Origin: a virus
Virus record (IMG/VR): IMGVR_UViG_3300044625_000919
Span: 1 to 24,468 of that record
Length of the DNA: 24,468 nt
Strand: one strand, 5' to 3'
Shown: positions 17,865 to 24,468 of the stretch, piece by piece
Position numbering within the stretch: position 1 is the first letter of the stretch
Layout: each line of letters starts with the position of its first letter
Program-made: the position numbers and the translations under genes
The notes under the pieces: generated by a model
Seen by the model: the letters and a program-made list of their open reading frames with translations, nothing else
The model's database searches: none
Told to the model about the DNA's origin: nothing

Positions 17865-19865
17865 TTGGATCTCACGAAACTCAAAGGCCCCCAACGGCGA
17901 GAGCTGCCAGGCGGCCTCCGCGTTGAGGAAAGCACCGACGAAACCCTGACCTTCAGCTTCAGTTCTGAGGCTCCTGTGAAGCGCTGGTTCGGCCGCGAGA
18001 TCCTGGTGCACGAGCCAGGCGCGATGGATCTGAGCCGAATGAATGACGGCGCCCCGTGGCTTTGGAACCATAACCCGAACGTGGTTTTGGGCGTAACCGA
18101 AAAGACTTGGCTGGGCGACGATCGCCGGCTCTACTCCACGGTGAGATGGAGCCCCAACACCCTGGAGAAGGGCAGCGAGGAGTACAAGCGCCGACAGGAC
18201 ATTCAGGCCGGCATCACAAGGAACGTCTCGTTTGCTTACGAGATTGAGGACTTAGACGAGCGCGACGGCGCTTTCTATGTCACTAGCTGGCCAGTGCTGG
18301 AGGTCTCCAGCGTCAGCGTCCCCGCCGATCAGACCGTAGGCCTGGGCCGCGCCATGGATGACCCTTGGGTAGAGCCTGAGCCTGCCGCTGAGCCCACCCC
18401 TGAGCCCCCTGCGCCAGCCGAGCCGACCGTCACGATTGACCCCGAGTTGGTCGAGTCTGCCGTTAGCAAGGCCCTCCATAGCCTGACAGCACAGACCGCC
18501 GAGCGGACTGACCCCACTGATCAAATCCAAATGACCACTGAGATCAACGTGGCGGAGGTGCAGCAGGACGCTCGGCGCGCCGAGCGCGAGCGTGTTGCGA
18601 CCATCCGCGGCATGTGCGACCAGTTCCAACTCCCCGAGCTGGCTGAAAAACTCATCAACGACGACGCTTCCATCGATGCCGCCCGTGCGGTGGTGATGGA
18701 ACAGGTTGGCATGCGCAAGGTTGAGTTCCAGGGCCGCGTGCACGATGCCGGCAACGCCGAGCTGGGCCTGAGCAAGCGTGAAATCAAACGCTTCAGCCTG
18801 TGCCGGCTGCTCCTTCACATGACGGAGCCAACTAACGCCAGGCTCGCTGATGCCGCTGGCTTTGAGCTGGAGGTAAGCCGAGCCGCTGCGGATCTGCAGG
18901 CCAGGACGCTCAATAAGAGCGCTCGCGGCGTGTTGATCCCTTGGGAGGTGCTGGGTGTTTCCCGCGCTGCTCAGACCCCTGGCCAGGTGGTCGGCACCTT
19001 CGGCGACGGTGGCGCACTGGTCGGCACCGACCGGCTGGATGCGCAGTTCATTGACCTAATCCGCAACCGCAGCGCCTTCCTGAACAGCGGCCTGACCATG
19101 CTCTCCGGCCTGGAGGGCAACGTCGAAATCCCCAAGAAGCTCAGCTCCAGCCAGTACTACTTCGTCGGCGAGAACGCTGACGTGCCCAACAGCAAGCTGA
19201 CGTTCGGCTTGGTGAACATGGTCCCCCGCACCATCGGGGTGCGCGTGCCCATCAGCCGGCGGATGATGCTCCAAAGCTCTCCCGATATCGACAACTTGGT
19301 GCGCCTTGACATGGCCGAGTCCGTTGCCTTGGGCATGGATTCCACCATCGGCTACGGCACTGGGTCCAACGGCCAGCCGCTGGGCATCATCGAAACCACC
19401 GGCATCGGCAGCGTGACCTTGGGCGGCGGCACCGCCAAGGCATTCCCTGTGAGCCTCGGCGGCGACGGCTCCACCACCCACAACTGCGGCGACTGGGCCG
19501 ACTACGTGGACCTGGAGACCGAACTGGCGATCGACAACCTCGACGACGGCTCGATGCGCTACATCATGAATAGCGTGGTGAAGGGCGCTCTCAAGCAGAC
19601 CCTGCGGGCCTCCGCCGCTGGCTCCGACTACATCATGACCGACGCCGGTCAGGTGAACGGCTACCCGGTAGTGGTAAGCAACCAGATGCGGCTCAACGAC
19701 GTACTCTTCGGTAATTTTGCCGACTGCGTGGTGGGCATGTGGTCTGGGCTCGATCTAATCGTGGATTCGGTCACCCAGGCGGCATCTGGCCAGACGATCC
19801 TGAATGTCCACCAGGACTTCGACGTGGCGGTGCGCCGCCCGCAGTCCTTCGCCCTGGGCACCTGA
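17865..19865 (+). CDS. fused prohead protease (S78) and HK97-fold major capsid protein
   Basis: A 666-residue protein. No ATG or GTG occurs between the preceding in-frame TAG and the first domain, so the TTG at 17865 is the likely start; the first ATG is at codon 54, inside the protease. Residues 15-160 match an HK97-type S78 protease: H69 in WLWNHNPNVVLG, S122 in RNVSFAY and E146 in PVLEVSSVSVPA. A Pro/Glu linker (169-188) and a charged helical scaffold-like region (about 225-310) follow. From about 320 to the end it is a major capsid protein (SARGVLIPWEVLGVSRA, VPRTIGVRVPISRRMMLQSS, HQDFDVAVRRPQSFA). The protein would have to cut itself to release mature capsid subunits. Confidence 0.9.
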   Translation: MDLTKLKGPQRRELPGGLRVEESTDETLTFSFSSEAPVKRWFGREILVHEPGAMDLSRMNDGAPWLWNHNPNVVLGVTEKTWLGDDRRLYSTVRWSPNTLEKGSEEYKRRQDIQAGITRNVSFAYEIEDLDERDGAFYVTSWPVLEVSSVSVPADQTVGLGRAMDDPWVEPEPAAEPTPEPPAPAEPTVTIDPELVESAVSKALHSLTAQTAERTDPTDQIQMTTEINVAEVQQDARRAERERVATIRGMCDQFQLPELAEKLINDDASIDAARAVVMEQVGMRKVEFQGRVHDAGNAELGLSKREIKRFSLCRLLLHMTEPTNARLADAAGFELEVSRAAADLQARTLNKSARGVLIPWEVLGVSRAAQTPGQVVGTFGDGGALVGTDRLDAQFIDLIRNRSAFLNSGLTMLSGLEGNVEIPKKLSSSQYYFVGENADVPNSKLTFGLVNMVPRTIGVRVPISRRMMLQSSPDIDNLVRLDMAESVALGMDSTIGYGTGSNGQPLGIIETTGIGSVTLGGGTAKAFPVSLGGDGSTTHNCGDWADYVDLETELAIDNLDDGSMRYIMNSVVKGALKQTLRASAAGSDYIMTDAGQVNGYPVVVSNQMRLNDVLFGNFADCVVGMWSGLDLIVDSVTQAASGQTILNVHQDFDVAVRRPQSFALGT

Positions 19866-19867
19866 TT

Positions 19868-20161
19868 ATGAGGCTGCAGATTCTCTCGAACTGCAGAGCA
19901 GGCGGTCGCCACCTCTCCATGGGTGAGGTGGCCGACCTTCCGCAAGGCGTCGCCAACGAGCTGCTGGCGCTGGGCATGGCCTCAATTGCGCCAGAGCCCG
20001 AGCCTGAGCTCGCCGCGGCCTGCCCGCCTAAGCCGCGGCGCTCTGCAAAGAACCCGGCGGTTGCCATGGAAACAGCTTCTGACGAGGAACTGGCCATGCC
20101 TGCTGGCCAAGTGCCCACAAAGTGTGGGCGTCCCGTATTCACCCCCACCCCGGAGGATTGA
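19868..20161 (+). CDS. small head-operon protein following the capsid gene
   Basis: A 97-residue protein from ATG 19868, 2 bases after the capsid stop. Residues 1-42 (RLQILSNCRAGGRHLSMGEV, then ADLPQGVANELLALGMAS) follow a short pattern often seen just behind phage capsid genes: 'strand, Gly, strand, acid-rich turn, helix, Leu-Gly'. The rest is a low-complexity Pro/Glu/Ala region with no fold I can assign. A longer in-frame reading from 19739 would overlap the capsid gene and is not supported. It may be a minor head or connector protein; function is unknown. Confidence 0.65.
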   Translation: MRLQILSNCRAGGRHLSMGEVADLPQGVANELLALGMASIAPEPEPELAAACPPKPRRSAKNPAVAMETASDEELAMPAGQVPTKCGRPVFTPTPED

Positions 20162-20164
20162 TCA

Positions 20165-20551
20165 ATGGCCATTGAACTCAGAGCCCTGGAGCAACTCCAG
20201 GCATTCACCATCCTGGCTCCTGCCACCCGCGACGCTGCGGGCAACACCACTGCGGTGGACGTGAGCAGCGTTGACGGCGATCTGCTGCTGCTGCTGTATG
20301 CCGCCGCCAGCGCCTCCAACACCGCGATCAAGGTGAAAGTGCAATCCGGCAATGCCTCTGACGGCAGCGATGCTGCAGACGTGGCCGGCGGCGTCTTTAC
20401 CGATCTGGGCAGCACTGCTGCACTGCAGAAGCTGTCAATCCCCCGCGACCAGGTGGGCAAGTTTGTGCGGCTGGCCTTCACCGACGAAACCGGCAGCTTT
20501 TCCGCTACCGTCACCTGCGTGGCAGTCGGCGGCGCCCGTTACGCGGTCTGA
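20165..20551 (+). CDS. probable head decoration-like or structural protein
   Basis: A 128-residue protein from ATG 20165. It is rich in Ala, Ser, Val and Asp and looks mostly beta: TTAVDVSSVDGDLLLLLYAA, IKVKVQSGNASDGSDAADVA, then VGKFVRLAFTDETGSFSATV. The pattern of alternating hydrophobic strands and 'GDLLLLLYAA' followed by 'KVKVQ' resembles small phage proteins found next to capsid genes, but I cannot name a family. In lambda this position would hold D/FI-like genes. A surface-decorating or stabilising role is likely from position only. Confidence 0.55.
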   Translation: MAIELRALEQLQAFTILAPATRDAAGNTTAVDVSSVDGDLLLLLYAAASASNTAIKVKVQSGNASDGSDAADVAGGVFTDLGSTAALQKLSIPRDQVGKFVRLAFTDETGSFSATVTCVAVGGARYAV

Positions 20552-20553
20552 CC

Positions 20554-20889
20554 ATGATCCAGGAAATCCCCGATGATTTCCTGCTGGCTGACTTCGGCTC
20601 CAGCGTCACTGCTGGGGCCGTTGTTGGTTTGGGCTTCAAGGATGAGATCAGTAATTTCGTGCTCGATGATCGGGTGATCTCGATCGACTGCACGCTGACC
20701 GTCCGCACTGACCTGTTTGGCGGGCTGCAGTATCGCGACCTAGTGGAGCACGGCGGGCAGTCCTACCGGCTATTGCATGAGCCCCTGCGGCAGGCTGACG
20801 GGCGGTTCTGCGTGATGCTGCTGGAGAAGATTGAGGCCGTCTTTACGGTGTACTTGGAAGGCGTTTTTGAGGCCGGGGTGTTCGTATGA
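20554..20889 (+). CDS. head-tail connector, lambda FII-like
   Basis: A 111-residue protein, ATG at 20554, 2 bases after the previous stop. The pattern fits a gpFII-like beta barrel: GAVVGLGFKDEISNFVLDDR, then CTLTVRTDLFGGLQYRDLVE and GGQSYRLLHEPLRQADGRFC, ending with a strand VMLLEK. In lambda, FII closes the head after packaging and forms the point to which the tail attaches. The gene order (after capsid, before tail genes) agrees. It overlaps the fibre gene by ATGA. Sequence identity to lambda FII is not something I can measure here. Confidence 0.65.
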   Translation: MIQEIPDDFLLADFGSSVTAGAVVGLGFKDEISNFVLDDRVISIDCTLTVRTDLFGGLQYRDLVEHGGQSYRLLHEPLRQADGRFCVMLLEKIEAVFTVYLEGVFEAGVFV

Positions 20890-22502
20890 CGCTGAATCTG
20901 ACCCGGCGGCTGGTCAAGGGCACGCCGCTCACAGCGGCGGAGCATGATGGCAACCTGGACAAGCTGGAGGATGGGATTGAGGCGCGGGAGGCGCTGGGCG
21001 CGGTCGCCGCCCACGTAGCAGCAGCCGATCCCCATCCCGGCTACCTGACTCAGGCCGAAGGAGACTCTCGATACAGACAATCAGCCACTGCGCTGACCGA
21101 TGGCGACATCCCTGCAGGGATCGCCAGAGACTCGGAGGTGGCAGCGGCAATCGGAGCGCATGAGGCAGCAGCCGACCCGCATCCTGGCTACCTGACCGCC
21201 GCCGAGGGTGACGCGGCCTATGTGGGGCTGAGCGATGCCCGGCTGAGCGACGCCCGCGAATGGACCGCTGCCACAATCGAGCAGGCTGAGGCCGAGACCG
21301 GCACCGCGACGACCCGGCGGGCGTTTACGGCGCAACGGGTGCGGCAGGCCATCGCGGCATGGTGGACCAGCGCCAGCACCGCGGCAGGCCGCGCCATGGT
21401 GGAGGCGCTCAGCTCTGCCGCACAGCGCACGCTGCTGGGCCTGGGCACGGCTGACAGCCCATCATTTGCCGGCCTGACGATCACCGGCACGGCGCCGGTT
21501 GCCATCCCCCACATCCACGGCAGCATCGCCGGCAACTTTTACGTTCACGTCAGAAACACCAGCGGCGGCCCCCTAGCGGCGGGCACGGCGGTCTATGCGA
21601 CTGGCAGCGTGGGCGACACCGATCGGATCACGGTGGCGGCCTGCGACCCGACCGACCCGCTCAAAATGCCGGCGATCGGCGTGCTGGAGACCACCCTTGC
21701 CAACAACGGCGATGGCGACGCCGTGGTACTGGGCGAGCTGAGGCCTTTCAATACCAACAGTTATCAGCTGGGCGATCATCTCTATGTCGGCGCTGGCGGC
21801 GCCCTGGTGGCGACGATCCCGGCATCTGGCGAGGTGCAACAGGTCGGCAGCGTAGTGAGGGTGAACGTCAACACCGGGACCATCCTGGTGAACACTGGCG
21901 CGGCGATGGCCCGGGTGGGATTCACTGGGGCCTATGCGGACCTGAGCGGGTTGCCCACCCTGGGCACGGCAGCAGCAGCAGCCAGCACGGACTTCGCCCC
22001 CGCAGCGCAAGGCGTCACGAACGGCAACAGCCACGACCACAACGGCGGCGATGGGGCACAGATCGCTTATGGCAGCCTGTCTGGATTGCCGTCGATTCCT
22101 AGCACATACGCCGACCTAGGGCCTCTCGGCGACGGCCTAATACTGGTGCTCAGCAACCGTGGCGAGACCGCAACGGCTGGCACCAACTATGCCGAGGTGC
22201 CGGTGCCAGTACCGTCTGGCAACTTCACTCTGACGGCCGTGCGGTTTGGCTCTCACATCGACACCACCGGCAGCAGCAGCACGACGTTCAACGCCTACCG
22301 CCGAACGGCGGCGGGCGTGAAGACGAGCGTGCTGACGGGCAACGCCACGCTGGCATCAGGCGCCAGCCTGGTTGACGTGTCGGCCAACATCACCGGCGCA
22401 ACATTCACCGCTGGTGATCGGATCGGCGTCGATCTGATCGGCGTGGGCACTGGCGCCCAAGGCCTCTTCGCTCAATTTCTGTTTACCCGTTCTGCTGTCT
22501 AA
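20886..22502 (+). CDS. fibre-like structural protein with DPHPGYLT repeats
   Basis: A 538-residue protein that overlaps the FII-like gene by ATGA. The N-terminus LTRRLVKGTPLTAAEHDGNL matches the attachment ends of phage fibre proteins. A repeat of 22 residues is present twice (42-63 and 91-112; core AAADPHPGYLT-x-AEGD). After it comes RRAFTAQRVRQAIAAWW, a motif common in tail-fibre proteins, and then a beta-rich Gly/Ser/Thr domain to the end. No enzyme motif is visible. It probably contacts the host surface. It lies between head-closure and tail-terminator genes, where lambda has none, so it may be a head fibre or a relocated tail fibre. Confidence 0.8.
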   Translation: MTLNLTRRLVKGTPLTAAEHDGNLDKLEDGIEAREALGAVAAHVAAADPHPGYLTQAEGDSRYRQSATALTDGDIPAGIARDSEVAAAIGAHEAAADPHPGYLTAAEGDAAYVGLSDARLSDAREWTAATIEQAEAETGTATTRRAFTAQRVRQAIAAWWTSASTAAGRAMVEALSSAAQRTLLGLGTADSPSFAGLTITGTAPVAIPHIHGSIAGNFYVHVRNTSGGPLAAGTAVYATGSVGDTDRITVAACDPTDPLKMPAIGVLETTLANNGDGDAVVLGELRPFNTNSYQLGDHLYVGAGGALVATIPASGEVQQVGSVVRVNVNTGTILVNTGAAMARVGFTGAYADLSGLPTLGTAAAAASTDFAPAAQGVTNGNSHDHNGGDGAQIAYGSLSGLPSIPSTYADLGPLGDGLILVLSNRGETATAGTNYAEVPVPVPSGNFTLTAVRFGSHIDTTGSSSTTFNAYRRTAAGVKTSVLTGNATLASGASLVDVSANITGATFTAGDRIGVDLIGVGTGAQGLFAQFLFTRSAV

Positions 22503-22504
22503 CC

Positions 22505-23119
22505 ATGACTGACACCATCAAGACCAATCTCGACACCGGCATTCGGTACTACGACGAGCAAGGCCCGCGCGAGGGCCAAAGCGTCGATCTGTTTGTGCCG
22601 ATGAGGGGCAGCGTGCCCACCAACCCAGGCGGCGCCAGGTGGCCCAACCTTTTCGGTCTGCCCTATGACGGCACCCAGATCAAGTTCTACCTGAGGAGCG
22701 AACCTCAGGTGCGCGAGTACGACTCTCAGATTTTCTACGAGGTGGCCAGCTGGGGGCCTGTGGACTATCCGAACCCGAAGGTCGGCGGCCCTGCTGGGAC
22801 ATGGGAAGAGACGTTGGAGGTGCTCCGCCGGCCAGATGACGAGCTGCTGAATCAGGTTGAGGCCGCGAGGCTGCAGGCTAACGCCAGGCTGTATCCGAGC
22901 AACGAAGATCCAATGCTGGCCGTGCTGCTGGCTGAGGCCATCCGGCGCGATCAGGAGGGCACGGCAACGGCCACCATGATCGACCTGCTGCAGCGGCATC
23001 AGGCGCTGGTCGAGGCGGGCTACGGCAACATAGAGCGGGCGAAAGAACTGCGCCAGCAGATCGAGGCAGGCCAGCCGTTTGACCTCTCTGCTGGATGGAT
23101 CAATGAGCTGCCAGCATGA
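22505..23119 (+). CDS. hypothetical protein of the fibre cassette
   Basis: A 204-residue protein from ATG 22505, 2 bases after the fibre gene. The N-terminal half is a mixed alpha/beta region with many Pro/Gly turns (SVDLFVPMRGSVPTNPGGAR and LPYDGTQIKFYLRSE). The C-terminal half (about 105-190) is helical and contains DELLNQVEAARLQANARLY and LRQQIEAGQPFDL. I do not recognise the family. It may be a chaperone or an adaptor for the neighbouring fibre proteins, since short helical proteins often sit beside fibre genes, but this is inference. Its stop is followed by a short GC-rich spacer with a perfect AGGAGG ribosome site for the next gene. Confidence 0.65.
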   Translation: MTDTIKTNLDTGIRYYDEQGPREGQSVDLFVPMRGSVPTNPGGARWPNLFGLPYDGTQIKFYLRSEPQVREYDSQIFYEVASWGPVDYPNPKVGGPAGTWEETLEVLRRPDDELLNQVEAARLQANARLYPSNEDPMLAVLLAEAIRRDQEGTATATMIDLLQRHQALVEAGYGNIERAKELRQQIEAGQPFDLSAGWINELPA

Positions 23120-23160
23120 GTGGCGCAGGGGGCCTTATGCAGGAGGGAATCGGATGCTGA
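23116..23160 (+). other. 14-codon overlapping mini-ORF
   Basis: An ATG at 23116 overlaps the previous stop as ATGA. It opens a 14-codon reading frame ending at TGA 23158-23160, just inside the start of the next gene. It may be a translational bridge to the gene at 23154, or have no role. Confidence 0.3.
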
Positions 23161-23933
23161 TTGTTCAGAGACGGAGGGCGGCTGCCTACGACCCCGACGC
23201 GCAGGCGTACATCACTGCCGTGGAGGCTGCTGATACTCAGTCGCTGGAAATTGGCGTGAAGGATGCGATCAATGCGTTCGTGGTGGGGTGCAAAGCTGAT
23301 GGGGTCTGGAGCGCTATCAAGGCGTCGTGCATCTTGGCTGGTGCCCGCACACTGGCCGGCGCGCTGGTGCCGTTGGTGGGGACGGCGCCGACAAACTTTG
23401 GCTTTGTGGTGGGGGATTACAACCGAAAGACAGGACTGGTGGGGGATGGAAATACAAAAAATTTAGATAGCAATAGGTTGTGTTCGAGTGATGAACAAAA
23501 TAACGTTCATGGCGCGGTTTATGTAAGTACTAGAGATACTGCGGCAGGCCGGTATTTATCGGGCACGACATTTCCTGCAGTTCCAGCGACAGGCACTTTT
23601 GCGATAGTGGGTAACACAACAGGTTTTCGGGCTAGAGTTCAAGCTTCAGTCCTTAATTCGCACTCATCTAATACTGCTGTTCCTGTTCTCTTGGGAGTCT
23701 CTAGGGCTTCATCGGCTAGTTACTCATGGCGAGATGGTAGCAATTCGGGCACTCAATCCACTGCTAGTACTGGAGTGTCTACAGGGAATTATTTTATCTT
23801 CTCCGATAACACTGGAAACAATGATTCCAACGCCCGCATCGCCTTCTACAGCATCGGCGGAACCCTCGATCTCGCCCTGCTCGACGCCCGCGTGACCGCT
23901 CTGATCAACGCCATCGCGGCGGCGATCCCATGA
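23154..23933 (+). CDS. receptor-binding-like/tail structural protein with AT-rich centre
   Basis: A 259-residue protein from ATG 23154, chosen because AGGAGG lies 7 bases upstream. The N-terminal 70 residues (DPDAQAYITAVEAADTQSLE, then VKDAINAFVVGCKADGVWSA and CILAGARTLAGALVPL) resemble the opening of phage structural proteins of the same kind, seen in many prophages. After NFGFVVGDYNRKTGLVGDG it changes into a beta-rich, Ser/Thr/Asn-rich domain (about 95-235) that looks like a sugar-binding or receptor-binding sandwich. A C-terminal helix ends the chain. The centre of the gene is about 43% GC, so it was probably swapped in from elsewhere. Confidence 0.75.
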   Translation: MLIVQRRRAAAYDPDAQAYITAVEAADTQSLEIGVKDAINAFVVGCKADGVWSAIKASCILAGARTLAGALVPLVGTAPTNFGFVVGDYNRKTGLVGDGNTKNLDSNRLCSSDEQNNVHGAVYVSTRDTAAGRYLSGTTFPAVPATGTFAIVGNTTGFRARVQASVLNSHSSNTAVPVLLGVSRASSASYSWRDGSNSGTQSTASTGVSTGNYFIFSDNTGNNDSNARIAFYSIGGTLDLALLDARVTALINAIAAAIP

Positions 23934-24385
23934 CCACCCCCAGCCTCCGAGAGCAGATCCTGAACCACATCGCCACCGTCACCCTCCCCGGCACGGTGCA
24001 GGTCGGCATCAGGATCTACCGCAGCCGGGTGCAGGCGCTCTCTAGGTCGGAGGCCCCGGCGCTGATCGTCAGCCCCGGCGAGGACAATCCGGTGAACGCC
24101 CCGCGCACCACGGGCGCCAGCCTGGGACGCCTTGACAACGCGTTGGTGGTCCTGGTCGAAACCTACGTGCGCGGCGTTGTGCCGGACCAGCTGGCGGACC
24201 CCATCGTGACCGACGTTCACGCCCGCATGATGGCCGACCGCACCCTTGGCGGCTTGGCCCATGACGTGCAGCCCGATGGCTACCTGCCAGAGATGGAGGC
24301 AGCCGATGCCACTTCTGGCCGCATGACTCAGCGTTTCCTGATCCGCTACCGCACCCGCGACGACGCAATCAACGCGGCTCCATAG
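23930..24385 (+). CDS. tail terminator, lambda gpU-like
   Basis: A 151-residue protein overlapping the previous stop as ATGA. It begins SLREQILNHIATVTLPGTVQ. It continues with the strand pattern VGIRIYRSRVQALSRSEAPA and LIVSPGEDNP, then ALVVLVETYVRGVVPDQLAD, DVHARMMADRTLGGLAHDV and ending FLIRYRTRDDAI. This matches the gpU-type minor tail protein layout: a helix, five or so strands and a final RT/RD turn. gpU caps the growing tail tube at its end. In lambda it follows Z; here fibre genes come before it. Assignment is from pattern, so family-level confidence is moderate to good. Confidence 0.7.
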   Translation: MTTPSLREQILNHIATVTLPGTVQVGIRIYRSRVQALSRSEAPALIVSPGEDNPVNAPRTTGASLGRLDNALVVLVETYVRGVVPDQLADPIVTDVHARMMADRTLGGLAHDVQPDGYLPEMEAADATSGRMTQRFLIRYRTRDDAINAAP

Positions 24386-24414
24386 GCTGAGCTTACGGAT
24401 GCTCACCCCCAACC

Positions 24415-24468
24415 ATGGCGGCCGACCAACACTATGAGCACCACGGCCTGTCTGGGGAGTTCGTGATG
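24415..24468 (+). CDS. partial CDS at window end (N-terminus only)
   Basis: An ATG at 24415 opens 18 codons to the window edge (MAADQHYEHHGLSGEFVM). The position, 29 bases after the gpU-like stop, fits the next tail gene, usually the major tail tube protein or a small gene. There is no good ribosome site. Too little is left to identify it. Confidence 0.4.
   Translation, partial: MAADQHYEHHGLSGEFVM

Overview
The window looks like a lambda-like tailed-phage genome (free siphovirus or prophage) from a GC-rich bacterium. Most genes run at roughly 60-65% GC by eye. No host gene, integrase, tRNA or attachment site is visible, so the host is not established. A GC-rich picocyanobacterium (Synechococcus/Cyanobium type) is my guess, from the feel of the small RHH and J-domain proteins and the TAAGGT/TTAGGAT -10-like boxes, but it is weakly supported.

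Layout. (1) Positions 1-4926 form a leftward early operon for recombination and replication. Read in its own direction it holds a small AT-richer gene, an SF2 DEAH helicase, a multi-HTH protein, a VRR-NUC nuclease, a RecA/Sak4-like ATPase, an SSB, a small coiled-coil protein and an ASCH-like protein cut by the window edge. Most junctions overlap or are very tight. (2) Positions 4927-5197 are a divergent control region with nested inverted repeats. (3) Rightward from 5198 come an RHH protein and a P4-type primase-helicase. These are followed by a 256-bp tract with 11 copies of GTAAC/GTTAC around an AT-richer inverted repeat, the best candidate replication origin. (4) Positions 8293-9907 hold small accessory genes. 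Two of them share a near-identical promoter block and a covarying 5' hairpin, and the section ends in a strong intrinsic terminator. (5) Positions 9946-10913 hold a small gene and a gpZ-like tail protein. (6) Positions 10914-11191 are a repeat-rich non-coding region with a terminator and a perfect 17-bp palindrome. (7) Positions 11192-13320 carry an AT-rich cassette (about 38-40% GC in the second and third genes): a ParB-like protein, an FkbM-type methyltransferase and a TET/JBP-like 2-oxoglutarate/Fe(II) dioxygenase. (8) From 13317 to the end lies a lambda-order head module: TerS (Nu1-like), TerL (gpA-like), a gpW-like fusion, a gpB-like portal and a fused prohead protease-major capsid protein. 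It continues with small head genes, an FII-like connector, a fibre-like cassette and a gpU-like tail terminator.

The most interesting signals are four. The dioxygenase gene is broken or recoded at a run of seven Gs, and a one-base shift restores the expected GGYRNSLVFY C-terminus and an ATGA overlap with the terminase gene. The iteron-like origin carries 11 GTAAC copies. Two leaders share a covarying 5'-terminal hairpin. A 71-residue AT-rich segment interrupts the helicase C-terminus.
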